Positions 34,538-46,426 of a stretch of DNA of 64,000 bases are shown in pieces; position 1 is the stretch's first letter; every line of letters begins with the position of its first letter. Position numbers and translations under genes: made by a program. A model generated the notes under the pieces. The model was not told the origin of the DNA, did no database searches, and saw only the letters and a list, made by a program, of their open reading frames with translations. This DNA is from Lytechinus variegatus (lineage: Eukaryota > Echinodermata > Echinoidea > Temnopleuroida > Toxopneustidae), in contig NC_054743.1 of assembly GCF_018143015.1 (NCBI RefSeq), positions 28,740,934 to 28,804,933 on the forward strand, written 5' to 3'.

Positions 34538-37500
34538 ATGGCAAGAAGAAACCCTCCGCCGCACAGTATAAATGAGAAAAGGAATGCAGTACAGCCCACT
34601 TTCGGTCTCGAACTTACGGTACAAGAGTTGAATCATCTACGACGGAATGAACGGAACTTGGCGATTGCATTAAGAGCTCGGAAACCACTCTTGGAAACAC
34701 TGCTTCTTCAGGATGAGTTGGGGGATGAAACTATGGCAAGTCTTCTCGGCATTGTCATCTCACTTTCAAAGATAGGAGGTGATGATACGAAAGAAGTGTA
34801 TCGATTCCTAGCTAGCAAGCAATTCATCAAGGTTCACCTTCTTTCGCTCGCCTTGAAATGCAGAATGGATATCACTTTCTGTTACAAAGAGAATACTCTC
34901 CAGAAAGTTGTTTCAGTCTTGATGGCATTCAATCAGTTTCGATGCGAAAGTAAGGAGAACTTGAAAATGGTTGCTGCAGTGATACACGATACCATTGAGT
35001 ATGCACTGAATGCGTCTGATAGAAAGGGGTTCGAAAAGGGAATCAGTGATGTCAGAATAATACTAAGCAAAGAAGAAACTGGCAAAGGAGGACACAGAGA
35101 AGACATATGCAACATCCCCATATTTCCAACTGCTGGAGAGGTAATAGATCCAGATGCAGCAAGACTCCCCGATTCACTTTCAGAAAATTGCCATTCTGTG
35201 AAAACCCATCTGGAATGCCACTATCGTCTTTTGAGGGAAGATATCGCACAACCTCTTCGTGCAGTGATTTCTAAGTATCATCAAGTAAAAAGAGAAATGG
35301 GGCTTGAAGCTGCGAAGAGGATATGTCATATCATTGATGATGTCAAGTTGCATGAAATCATCACAACTCATACTACTAAAGGTGTCACATTTCGTGTTCA
35401 GTTTAACACATCTTCCCTCCATAATGTGTCTTGGGAGACATCAAGGATCCTTTCCTTTGGGAATATGGTCTGTCTGACCAACAACCACTTTCATGACATG
35501 ATATTTGCCACAGTGGCTAAGCGTGATCCATCATGGTTAGAACAGGGCTTTGTAGATCTGCGACTTTTCAGGGTAGATGATGCTGGATTGCTGATGTCTG
35601 GTCTTCACTTCTTTATGATCGATTCTAGAAAGTATGTTGAAGAATCATACGAGGTTCTCGATGCAATGCGGAAAATCGACAGCAATGCCCTTGCTTTTGC
35701 ACCACATGTTGTCTTCCACAAGGCTCCAAATGCACTTTCGGGTCATTTAAAGGACGATCCAGAAGTGCAGTACGATATCGGGCCCTTGATGAAACCCGAG
35801 TGCAATTCAAGTCGGCGTATGCTCCGAACAAGGTTAACACCTATCCTTGATACGGAAAAGTGGCCCGCAACTCATCAGCTGTGTGTCGATGAACATCAAC
35901 TCGCTGCTATCCAGGCAGCTCTGCAGAAACAATTGACTGTCATCACTGGCGCACCAGGCACAGGGAAAACGTATTTAGTTGTGAAGCTTATTCAGCTTTA
36001 TCTTCTAAATAACAGACGCTGGGTCCTGCCGTTCACTCATCACATGAGGGAAACAGTAGTGGCCCCCTTCTTTTTGTGTGTGCGAGTAAGGCAACGCTTG
36101 ATGAATACCTTACCAAGGTTGCCTTCTTTCAGCGCAGTGGAATTGTACGATGGGCTGGTGACAGTACAAGGAAAGCCCTTCAAGAGTATCAAATTGAACA
36201 CCTGCGGAAAAGCCAACCAGCTTCAACCGCCAACGAAGACCATATGTCCCAAGAGAAACTCGAAAAATGCAAGCGACGTCTTGGAAATTTACGCGCCAAC
36301 ATGGCAAATCTCCGAACTAAGATATTTCCTGAAGAGATCCTCAAAGCTGTCATGGATGAAAATCACTCCAGAAACTTGATGGCAGGCAGAGAAGCAGATT
36401 CCCATACCGTAATCTTGGAATGGCTTCTTTCAAACTTCTGTGAAAACGAGCTTAGTGACCTTAAGAAACACATTCCTTTCCACTTGTCACGTTTTACATG
36501 TCACCATGGGGATGTAGATAGATGGCTTGAGGAGAATATTCCATTTGTGCTGGATGCACTCGCTCCCCACGTGTCAACCCGGACCAGGAACTTTGTAGGT
36601 AAGCAACTTGGCTCCAGAGACAAGATGACAGATTCTGAGTCAAAGAGGATAACAGATGTATGGAGCCTATCTCTGGAGGACCGATGGAAGATGTATCGCC
36701 TTTGGACTAACAAACTGGAAGCCAGGGGTCTCCAGAGAGTTATGACCATCTTCAAAGGAATGGAACAGGTCTGCCACGAGTGTCAGAAATTGCATGATGC
36801 CGTAGACGAAACTATTCTTCGTGGTGCATCTATAATAGGCATGACTGCTTCATCGGCTGCAAAGAATCAAAGGGTCATACAACGCATCAACCCACGAATC
36901 ATCATCATTGAAGAGGCGGCCGATGTTCTTCAGTCAGTCACAACTGTTGTAATCTCATCTGGCTGCCAACAGCTCGTCATCACAGGCGAAAATGTCCCAA
37001 AGATAGACCAATTTCAAGGAGTGAGGAATATGTCAGAAAGACACTGCATTCACTCATCTCTTTTACAACAGTTGGTCGACAAAAACTACTCCGTTTATGA
37101 ACTGAAACGGCAGTATCGAATGAGTCCAACTGTATCCAAGCTAGGCCGCCAACTGTTTAACTACGAATATGATCATGACCAGGTAGCTATTGAGTTACCG
37201 TCTATTACCGGAATTCAACACAACGTTTTCCTAATAGACCACGGTGCACAGACATCTCCGGCAACTTATGAAGCCTCGTTGCTACTTGAACTATTCAGCT
37301 ATCTGATAGGTCAGGGTTTCACACGAAAGCAGATTTCAATCCTTTTGAGTTTCTCCTCGCAGCAGAAACTCTTCGGCAATGAGATGAAAGACCGAATTCT
37401 GACTGTTGATAGCTATCGAGGTGAAAATGATATCGTCTTGTTCATGAGTAACGCAAGCGAAAGGACGAGCAGGCCTGGATGTTTTCTTTTAGACCAACGT

Positions 37501-38591
37501 ATTGCCAAGGTGTTAAGCAGCGCGAGAAGTGGTCTGTACATCATTGGGAATTTCTCGTTCCTCTCAAGCCAGTCTCCTATTTGGGGTAGGATTGTAGAAG
37601 AAGCAAGACGACTTGAGTGGATTGATCGCTCTCTTAAGTTAACATGCCCTAATCACCCGGATAATCCGATCAGCGTTTCCTCGCCAGATGGATTTCAGCA
37701 GCGTAAAGAGAAACGTGGGTGTGGACTAACGTGTCAAGTTCGTTTGGAATGTGGACACGGTTGCAAGGAAATCTGTCATGACCATGATTCTAAGCAGGCA
37801 ACTATCATCTGTAAACAGCCTTGCAACAAGTCAATTTGCAAGAATGGTCACAAATGCACAAAAGCCTGTTCAGAGCCCTGCGACACCGAATGCAAAGAGA
37901 AGATGGACAAACAGCTCCCATGTGGCCATTTCCAAAGGCTCCCTTGTCATCTCCCGCCACGTCACGCTACATGTAGAGATAAATGTGAACGGTTGCTCAG
38001 TTGCGGTCACAAGTGTTCTGGAATTTGTGGAGATCAATGCAAACAGGAACTTTGTGTTGAGAAAACGACGAAATCCAACTGGCCTTGCAAGCACATTATA
38101 GAGGTGCGTTGTTGTGATGGTCCAGAATCCTGTCCTGAGCCTTGTGACTATATCCTTGTATGTGGACACCAATGCTCTGGAACTTGTGGAAGATGTCGAC
38201 GAGGAAGACTACATGTGGTTTGTCAGCAGCCATGTGGTCGGACGCTTGTTTGTGGGCATTCTTGTGAAAGTAATTGCGCAGCCCAGTGCCCTCCCTGTAC
38301 GAAACAATGTCAAAATAGATGCCAGCACAGTGAATGTAGGAAGTTGTGTGGAGAAGCTTGCATACCATGTAATGAATCTTGTCTCTGGCGATGTCCTCAT
38401 GTCTCTTGTGGGAAGTTGTGTGGAGAACCTTGCAACAGAAAGCCATGTGATAAACCCTGCAACAAGAATCTTCCTTGTGGACATCCTTGCATTGGAATGT
38501 GCGGAGAAAGATGTCCAACCAAGTGCCGTGTGTGCGACAGAGAAGAAGTAACAGAGCTTTTCTTTGGTTGCGAGGATGAAGAAGACGCAAG
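34538..38591 (+). CDS. ZNFX1-like exon 1: helical region, helicase core, NFX1 fingers
   Basis: Frame 1 is open from 34538 to about 36379 and frame 2 from about 36013 to 38631, so they overlap. Homology follows frame 1 through NNRRW (to about 36022) and frame 2 from about 36028, where GPLLFVCASKATLDEYL aligns with the GPxLVVCYTNHALDQFL segment. A lost G in the GGG run at 36021-36023 would explain the shift. The finger array (about 37640-38560) has repeated CGH-x-C and CxxxC units, for example LECGHGCKEIC, SCGHKCSGIC, VCGHQCSGTC and PCGHPCIGMC. The exon ends inside an Asp-Ala-Arg codon set at GCAAG|GCAAGA, a GC-type donor. The last 40 nt of the open frame, to 38631, are read-through into the intron. 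Confidence 0.85.
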
Positions 38592-41500
38592 GCAAGAAAA
38601 TGGGTCAAATTCTAAAGTTAAAGTATGGTAGGGAATAGTCTTTTTTTTGCAGTTGCGTCTGGCACAATCTATCTGACATGCTGTCAGCATAAACATATGT
38701 GCACCTCATGTGCAGGATGGCCCTTTCACAGTTTTGCATACAATACCTCTATTTCTGAAGATAATGATATAGTCTTTCATGTACCTTTATTTCTAGATGA
38801 GGGCTGACCAACAGTGGTATTCATTTAGTAGCATTAGCCGAAAGCTGATAGATATAAAAAGTCTTAAAACTTAAATGATCTTTCATACCAGTTGAGATTG
38901 GTTTAGTCACTGGTTTGGATAACACATTTTGTTATTAATTTGCTCTTGCAGATTTGTTCAGTTAGAGGACTGTGGCCACGTTATCGAGATGGAGTCTTTG
39001 GATCACTTCATGAGCATGACCCAGGAGAGCGGTGATGACGTCACTATCCAGGTTATTGAGTTTCCTTGTCGATGTATTCATTACAATTTTCAAAGTGACA
39101 TCTTCCATACGCAGAGTACGTTTTGAAAAAGCACTAATCTGAACGCAGGGACAGTATATGACAAATACACACAAACTCCAGTTCATGAGCCCAAAGCTGC
39201 TTCGTACTATCTGGGAAAGCCAAAGTACATGTATAATATAAAGATGTAGGTTTTACGCTTGGTGTAGTACCGATAATTTACATTTTGGTAAAAATTTCAC
39301 ATAGGTACCTTTCGAGTTAAAAAATGGATCTTTTCCCCCTTTTGGGATTCGGTTATCCGTAATTTCCACAGATTTTCGCGTATTATAATGTATGAACGGC
39401 ACGGTGCGCGCAGAAGGCAGGGGTGATCCTATCAGAAGGGCCTACATCAAGACGCGAAAGAACAATTATTCCCTTCGTAAATCCTTAAAATGAGTATACT
39501 GATGATCATTCATGCAAAAATCTAGCAATTTTGAAAACTTCCCCATAGCAATATTCATACACCATTCCCCCGGACAAAATCTGCCTCTTGTCTATTCAGA
39601 ATACCGCATCCTGATTGGTTGTTGCTTTTTCGGGCGATAGGTCAGCGCGTGATCGTTTAATGAATATTCATCACTATTGCTATCTATAAACATCGAAGTC
39701 GGAGAAAGAAACAAAGACTGTACAAATCTCCGTATCCTTGATTGTTTTTTTTTCTTTTAGGCCTAGCCCAAGGACCGAGCCCTAACATTCGGTCTTATTG
39801 TTCATGTTGTTAGAAGGCGATGTTGCTTTAGTGCGCTTAATACCTCGACATTACTTTCCGCGCTGTTGTTTTGTTTTGTCCTGGGAAATGGGTCAGCACC
39901 AGTAATCCAACAACTTCCAGCAGTCTTTATTACTGTCCATGCAGATGAGAACTTGCAGTACATCGTCTGCTTGGTCGCCGATATTCATTCATAATAGTTA
40001 GAAAAGTACGTTAGAAAGTCAATTAGTCGGTCGATGAAGTCCAGGTCAAACACACGCCTATGCACGCATGCATGACAGGCTTATGCGTTCGGTTCGGGAG
40101 CCGGCGTGCTAATCCCCCTTGGTTTGCGCTGCGCTGGTAATTCGATATCGCTGTCCGAGCTCCGCGACTAGCTACGCGCATATATTTGCTGGTTGGCTAA
40201 TATTTTGATGTGTGCTTGTTAGCAAATGAGGTCATCGCGAGATAGGTTAATGAATATTTATCATTCACGGTCAGTAACGGGTTTTCATTTGCTGTATGTT
40301 AATGAAAATATGACATCGTACCTCATTAAGTGTCTGTCCGCCGATGCACATAAACTTTTTGTAACGTATGCTTTCACATTCAAACAATTGAAATTCTACC
40401 TTTTTGTAGGTAGATTTTGATAAAATAGGAAGTACGAGGGTAGGAGCTCTCATTGTAGGACGGACGTTTTGGCATGTTTGGGGCACGATGCATCCCATCG
40501 ATCCATCACATCTATACTCTCACTTCCTCATACAGTCACTTCATATCGGCCTTGGTAAATCTGTCAACCTACTAAGGCAATCAATTTTTTTTTTTTGTTC
40601 CTTCTCAATTTAGTCGAAGCCATTCTTGTGATTATCAAACATATTTCAGGGAAATAATGTTGCGAATATAATAACTTGTTACTGCTCGCTTTCGTAAAAA
40701 AGAGTCGCGTTGTCGCGAACACGAGTATGTATGAAATAGTTGTATCTTCGGGCCCGTGGTATTATTTTTATCCCAAAAAATAATAAATTGCCATATTTAA
40801 ATATAATTATGTGTGTTTATTTATTTGTCTTTGTTGGTTTTGGTTTCAGCTGAAAGGATGTCCAAAATGCAAGACGGCAATTCGGAGGAATCTTCGTTAC
40901 GGGAATACCATCAAGCAAACTCTAAGAGATGTGGAGAATGTGAAGACGAAAATGAGAGGAAGTGAAGAGGACATCGAGAGCAAGATGAAGGAGCTGGCCG
41001 ATAAGTTGTCTCAACTAAGAACCCACATGGCCTTAATGGGTAGCTTTCTTGAGGATAAGGACTTGGAAACACTCACTAGAAATCTTACTCGGAGAAAACA
41101 TCTAGAGATGATAATTGCTCGCATTAACAGGTGTACGTTCTTGCAAGCAACTGCAGATGTTTCTGCAAAAATGTTTTCTGCGCAAATTTGCCCGTCTCTG
41201 ATTGAACCTCGAAAGGCAGCCACAGAAATGCAACTAAGGGAGCTGAAAAGCGAAGTCGTCGAGGGAGAGCTAGATAAGTTCACTGATCAGCAGATGAACG
41301 ACATACAACGAGAGATTTCTCGGGCTAGTCTTAGAGTACAATCCATGGCTCTTCTAATGCGCAACACGTACACTTTGGATCGCAACATTCAGAATCGCCG
41401 TTTAAAAGCTTTCGACGAAATTGTTAACAAGGCTACAGAATTTACCACTGAGGACGAGAGTCAGGCTATTCGGCTTCTCCAACAATTTGCATTGGAGATT

Positions 41501-41860
41501 GGTAAGGTGGGGCTTGGTATTACCGAACAAGAGCGTGTACAGATTATCAAAGCTGTGGGTCTTAGTCAAGGACATTGGTACAAATGCCCCAAGGGTCATG
41601 TCTATGCCATTGGGGAATGTGGGGGCGCTATGGAAGAGAGCAAGTGTCCAGAATGTGGAGCAAAAATCGGTGGAAGAAGTCACCGCTTGACCACCGACAA
41701 CCGAGTAGCTACCGAGATGGATGGTGCTACCCGAGCAGCCTGGCCCTTCGGCAACGTCGGTTACGATGACTATGAACCGCATTTTGAGCAACAAGAAATA
41801 GAAGAACAATTTGAAATTGAAAGGCAAATAAGAGCAATGCGGGAGAGGCTAGGACTGTAG
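34538..41860 (+). CDS. ZNFX1: ZNFX1-like NFX1-type zinc-finger helicase (three exons, one frame break)
   Basis: Coding exons: 34538-38591, 38952-39051, 40850-41860. Order of parts: an N-terminal helical region; a linker with IPIFPTAGE near residue 193 and YRLLREDIAQPLR near 229; an SF1 helicase core with Walker A GAPGTGKT (471-478) and Walker B IIIIEEAAD; a long Cys/His array of NFX1-type fingers; a coiled-coil-rich tail; and a C-terminal RZ-type finger (GHWYKCPKGH...CPECGAKIGG). This is the ZNFX1 architecture. In vertebrates ZNFX1 senses double-stranded RNA in innate immunity; in nematodes it acts in small-RNA inheritance. Those roles are family knowledge, not shown here. A one-base frame break lies at about 36013-36060. 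With one base restored the exons sum to 5166 nt (1721 residues), a little shorter than vertebrate ZNFX1. Probably one of several paralogues. It may be functional with an assembly error, or a recent pseudogene. Confidence 0.9.
38952..39051 (+). CDS. ZNFX1-like exon 2
   Basis: The acceptor CTCTTGCAG ends at 38951. The 100-nt exon reads FVQLEDCGHVIEMESLDHF and then MSMTQESGDDVTIQ, matching the conserved segment after the finger array (VQLEDCGH). It completes the Arg codon split from exon 1 and ends with CAG|GTTATT at 39051. Confidence 0.85.
39052..40849 (+). other. Intron 2 of the ZNFX1-like gene
   Basis: 1798 bp between a GT donor and a pyrimidine-tract acceptor. Moderately A+T-rich with a CpG-bearing middle (about 40060-40180). 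No ORF, RNA gene or clear transposon found. Intron 1 (38592-38951, GC-AG) is likewise empty. Confidence 0.7.
40850..41860 (+). CDS. ZNFX1-like exon 3: coiled coil and RZ finger
   Basis: The acceptor GGTTTCAG ends at 40849. The exon begins LKGCPKCKTAIRRNLRYGN, a Cys-pair motif typical of this position, then about 200 residues of charged helix or coiled coil. ITEQERVQIIKAVG leads into the RZ-type zinc finger (about 41569-41684) with its C-x-H-x-C-x-C arrangement. TAG closes it at 41858-41860. RZ fingers occur in ZNFX1 and in RNF213. Confidence 0.9.
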   Translation: MKGCPKCKTAIRRNLRYGNTIKQTLRDVENVKTKMRGSEEDIESKMKELADKLSQLRTHMALMGSFLEDKDLETLTRNLTRRKHLEMIIARINRCTFLQATADVSAKMFSAQICPSLIEPRKAATEMQLRELKSEVVEGELDKFTDQQMNDIQREISRASLRVQSMALLMRNTYTLDRNIQNRRLKAFDEIVNKATEFTTEDESQAIRLLQQFALEIGKVGLGITEQERVQIIKAVGLSQGHWYKCPKGHVYAIGECGGAMEESKCPECGAKIGGRSHRLTTDNRVATEMDGATRAAWPFGNVGYDDYEPHFEQQEIEEQFEIERQIRAMRERLGL

Positions 41861-42690
41861 CATGTAATGGGGCTATCATCATTGCCATGTAATTCTTGTA
41901 TCGTGCAATGAATCAATAATTCTGGAGGGACTTAACTTGACTCAAACTGTAAAATTACTGAAAATTGCGACCGATCAACAATGCAAAGCAAAATCTGACG
42001 CCATAACGAAAAAAAATTTATATTTGTTTTTAATATGTTATAGGCAAATTAACCACTTCTGGAAGGATATTTGAAGAGTTTAATAACAATTGTTTCGAAG
42101 AGGGAAATGGGAACTGACTTTTTTCAAAAATCTACTAATTCTGTCCGGAGGCCCCCCCCCCCAAAAAAAAAAAAATGTGCTTCACAATTTCTTCCAAAGA
42201 ATATACATGTTAACCGTTCAAATGTGATAACATTTTGAAATGAAAAAAAAACAGACAAGTTGAGCACTAAACACTCAATTGAGGAACCTTCAATATTATC
42301 TGAAAGTAGTCCACCGATGCTCAGTCTGTAGGAAGAACAAACGTTTCATTCAAATTTCTAAGGGACTTAGCGTATGTCTATATTATTCTTTTATCTTATT
42401 TTGTTATGTCTGCTTTGGGGGAAACGAAGAATAATGCATTACATGTGAAGTAATCAAACATTAGCTTTGAGGCTCCCGATCATGAAAGCGTTGCGTTTAA
42501 ACAACAGTAACAACAAAAAAATCATGCGCAAGCCCCTAAATTGCGGGTTTAATCGGTTGAAAAGAAAGTTGCGTTGTCTTGTCTCGCCTGAACGAACTTC
42601 GGCAAACACCTAGTAATAACTTTTCCTGTTTTTCTGTTCAAGCTCCTTCCTTGGTCTGTTGCTCTGTTTCAAAATATGCTTATTAAGTTT
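41861..42690 (+). other. 3' flank of the ZNFX1-like gene
   Basis: A+T-rich, with a poly-C/poly-A run (42152-42175). No canonical AATAAA close to the stop was noticed, so the transcript end is not placed. No gene. Confidence 0.4.
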
Positions 42691-43640
42691 TTGTTCAACT
42701 TGCTTCCAATACTTCATTTCTAAACCAATTATGTTTACACCTGGTACATATGATCCTCGGCTAACACCACGCGTGGGTCCGTCTGGATAATGGGGTCAAA
42801 GCTCATCTAGGGTTCCAAAGATAAAATGATATTTGTTCTTTATTTATGCATCAATTTTGATCACTTATGCTTCAAATATTCCTTGGGTAGTACAACAGGT
42901 TTGGTTTGGGGATGATGGGGTGAGAGGTCATCTAGGGGTCAAAAAGTCAAGTTTATCTTCCATTTGCTCTCATTTCTTTATTGCACTAATAATGATAACA
43001 CTTGGTACATCAGGGGCAGCGGAACCGGGGGACAGGGGGCAGTTGCTCCCAACATTCCCCATAGGAGGAAAATGCTCTTCTTTCGAAGAAATGTGCCCTT
43101 TTTATTCAAAATGAAATACACTTTTTTAAGTAAAACATAATGCATATTTAATTTAGAAAATAAAAAAAATTGCTCGCGCTTGTTCTCTTTTCATGTCTTA
43201 TTACATGAAATTTCCAAAAAGTTTGAACTCGTGATTCGCGCTTGCAACATCTCGCAAGGATCTTGCAAAGCGAGTTTTACAACTTCAGAGTTGAATTTTT
43301 CCAAACCGCTTGGTTGCCAAAAAAAAAATACCTGAATATATATCTTATCAATCAGAAATCACTTTAAAAAACTGATAATATCACGAAGACATCAGTTGTA
43401 CCAAATGCTCTTTTGGGCATATAACTGCCTTTTTTTTTAATTTGCCCCCCCCCCAAAAAAAAAAAATACGTTCCGCCGCCCCTGTGGTACATATAATCCT
43501 GAGTAATACCCGCTGTGCGTCCATGAAAATGATAGGTCAAAATACATTTAAGGGTTCGAAATTCAAGTGATATGAATGTATTAGGTCATATCCATCCCTT
43601 TGTCAAGGTTTTGATCAACTTGCTCTCATTTCTTAATTCA
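42690..43640 (+). repeat. Diverged tandem repeat interrupted by an insertion
   Basis: Units share CAACTTGCT(T/C), a CATTTCTT(A/T)ATT-like stretch, GGTACATATAATCCT, a GTGGGTCC-type stretch and GGTCATCTAGGG. Copies begin near 42690, 42880 and 43490, the last two separated by the element at 43011-43484. Non-coding. Confidence 0.5.
43011..43484. mobile_element. Short hAT-type element with perfect 8-bp duplication
   Basis: The ends CAGGGGCAGCGGAAC and GTTCCGCCGCCCCTG are inverted, flanked by TGGTACAT at 43003-43010 and 43485-43492. 474 bp. The interior has diverged relatives of the CTCGCGC sub-repeat and C- and A-runs. No transposase. Confidence 0.85.
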
Positions 43641-43952
43641 TTATTATTACCTTTACCATTTTTACCTCTGTCACCTTTACCTCTTCCATTACTTCTGCCA
43701 TTATTACTTCTGCTACTTTTACAACGAATCTCTCTGACACATATATAATTCGTGTTACGAAAAACATTTAAAATGAAAAAAAAATATGATTGATATTCAT
43801 ATATATAAGTCACTTGTAAAATATATATTACCGAAAGAATCCTGAAAAATACGTTAGTCATATTCGATGAGGACTCCAGTCCTACCCGTTGTAAAAAAAA
43901 AATAATGGTCGGAAGGGCTATACATGTAGAATGGTAATCGATTATTTGAAAG
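43641..43952. other. Spacer with (A/T)TTAC-like microsatellite
   Basis: A short run of CTTTTAC/CTTCTGC-type units (about 43640-43730) and A+T-rich sequence. No gene. Confidence 0.4.
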
Positions 43953-45150
43953 GATGTCCGTGGCTGTAGGCCCCTTTAATGTATGGAACTCTCTCTTTTC
44001 TGTTCGCTGAATCTCCGACGTTATTCGTTTCACTTTCCCTATCCGAATTTAACAATAGGAAGACTTTACATTTTTTCACTTTCGTGGCATGAATTATGTA
44101 TGTCTGAAAATATGGGTTTTGATGACGCACAAAGATCGCCGCATAGCGCATATCACGTGACGTAATATGCGCTATGCGGCGATCTTTGGAGGAGAGAGAC
44201 GAAATAATATTTCGCGGGAACGAAATCCACGGTGAATTTTGTTCGTATTTTCTCGTAAACGTAATGATTTTACAATTTGGCTCTGTGATATATTTTTCAT
44301 TCTTGAAATAATTATTCTGAAATGCAAAAAAATCAGATAAAAGATTTTGATCTGTCGTACCACTGTTAATAAGCAATTTAAACATAATTATTTGAACCTC
44401 TTAAACCAAATATTTTCTCCTTTTGAGAAATAAAATACGCTATTATTCGATGACGTATCATTTTAATATTTAATATACAAATATCCATATGTTTTTCTTC
44501 CCAAGATGAAAATACTGAATTTGTTTAATGATTTGTATATATATGAATCATTGGTAAAAAGTTGCAGATGAATCATCTTTGATTAAACTCATATTGTAAA
44601 TATATAATTTTATAAGCTATATTCCATATTTTCATGGATAGAAATTATTGATGAATTATTTAGATATCATCACGCATATTTCTTTATTAAATCTCAAAAC
44701 ATAAATGTTCACTTTTACACGATTTCACGAATGCCCTAATTATTTGTGATCGGTTGACTTTGTTTATAGTTTCAAGTTCATGTTTTTGATTGCTTTCGCA
44801 ATGTATATTCTGTTGCTTTCTGTAATTGTACCAAAAGTAACGATCAGTTTATTATGTAGATATTTATTAATGTGTAACCTTCGAAGTGCAAACGTTAACT
44901 CATTGATTTTGTAGATAATTTTTGTTCTATGCCGAATCTGAGAATATAAATAAATCATTCTTTAAAAAAATGTTCTACATCCTTAAAGAAGGAGTAGGTG
45001 GTTATATGCTCGTCAGCCCTGAGGCTGAAAGGTTCCAAATCGCTTTAAAATGCCATTTTGGAACCCTTTCCTTTACATGTATGTTATCGTGCATGTAAAT
45101 ATCATTTTCGGGAGCCCCTTTTATCGAGGGTTCTAAATACCGGACTCTAG
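43953..45150 (+). repeat. Tandem segmental duplication C, copy 1
   Basis: Shares with 45222-46346 the landmarks TGTAGGCCC, TTTCTGTTCGCTGAATCTC, ATCATCACGCA, TCGGTTGA and GGTTCCAAAT. Non-coding; ORFs are short and not conserved between copies. Confidence 0.8.
44130..44188. repeat. Perfect 24-bp GC-rich hairpin
   Basis: Arms 44130-44153 and 44165-44188 are exact reverse complements (GATCGCCGCATAGCGC within) around an 11-base loop CACGTGACGTA. It lies in A+T-rich DNA and is absent from the duplicate at 45222-46346. Confidence 0.9.
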
Positions 45151-45221
45151 TCATATATATACCTATTGTAGAAAATGGTATATGTGACTCTAGAATAACA
45201 ACTGATTGTTGGAGGGAGTAT

Positions 45222-46346
45222 ATAGATAGGTGTAGGCCCATTTGATGTATGGAACGATCTTTATCTTTTCCTGTTTGCTGAATCTCTGACATTATTTTGT
45301 TTTATTTTCTCCATCCGAATTTAATACCAAGAAGACTGAACAAATGAAAAAAAGCCTATAAACTTCATTTTTAAAACATAATAAAATAGGTTTTCACTTG
45401 CCTGGAAGATGAGTTATAATGCATATTATTAATGCACAACTTCGCCAAGGGGGAATACTATATTCCACCGATTTTAAAGCAAGTAGGCTTTACAAATTAT
45501 CAAATTAAAACGAAAAATTAAAGTAGGATTCGCCAAGTGCCGTTCATCGAGAATTACATGAATTAGCTATTGATTTTGTAAATTTATTTGTTATTTCCAT
45601 TTCCAAGGATTGTATGAATACGATCATGAATGCTGCCTTATTTTTTAATGTTTTGTATATATCTTTACACATGCGTATACTTCTCTTCTCATTATGGAAA
45701 TATTCAATTTATTTATTAGTTTATATAAGTATGAATCATTGTCAGAATTTGCAGATATATTATCTTTGCTTTATCTCATATTGTAAATATTCAATTGTGT
45801 ATATTCTAGAATTTTATGGATATCGATTATTGGTGAATTGTATAGATAACATCACGCACATTTCTTTGCTAAATCTCAAAACATGCAAAACGTAAATGTT
45901 CACCTTAACATGATTGCACGATTGCTATAGATATTCATGATCGGTTGATTTTGTTTCAAATTTCGCGTTCATTCTTTAATTGCTTTCGCAATGGAAATCT
46001 ATTCATGTTACTTTCTAGTATTTTAAGAATAGTAATGATATATTTATCATGTACATGTAGATAATTTTATGTAACCTTTGACATGTATTTTACTCCTTGA
46101 GTTGGTAGATAACTGCTCAATCTAGGAATATCATCATAGATACCTTTTCAAACATTTGTATACCCTTAGAAATGGGTTTCATAGATGATTATGCTCGTCC
46201 CGTATAGCTTCCTGGGGCTGAAATGTTCCAAATTGCTTTAAAAACAGCCATTTTGGAACCTTTTTACTAAAGATTATTGAGCATGTATATAACAATTTAG
46301 AGGAACATTTTTTTTTCTCGAGGGTTCCAAATCGCATTTTCTAAGA
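45222..46346 (+). repeat. Tandem segmental duplication C, copy 2 (partial third copy follows)
   Basis: Second copy of the 43953 unit. A shorter third piece at about 46680-46800 repeats CACATACAAATTCTTTACTGA and TTGGTTGATTTTC after the MITE at 46427. Confidence 0.75.
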
Positions 46347-46426
46347 GTATTTTATATCAATTTGGTTATTGATACTTCTTCTTCTTTTCGAAATTAGAAA
46401 TGCCTACATAATTACGTTAGCCTTCT

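Noticed and set aside
36022..36050. Micro-intron (GT...AG of about 26 bp) as explanation of the frame break
   Set aside because: Too short to splice, and a one-base loss explains the frame and the total exon length.
36001..36090. Programmed ribosomal frameshift as explanation of the ZNFX1-like frame break
   Set aside because: No X-XXY-YYZ heptamer in phase before homology switches frame; the C/T run near 36063-36075 comes too late.
37751..38608. ORFs in other frames and on the minus strand across the zinc-finger array
   Set aside because: Cys-codon-rich repeats keep alternative frames open; the true frame is fixed by the NFX1 finger pattern.
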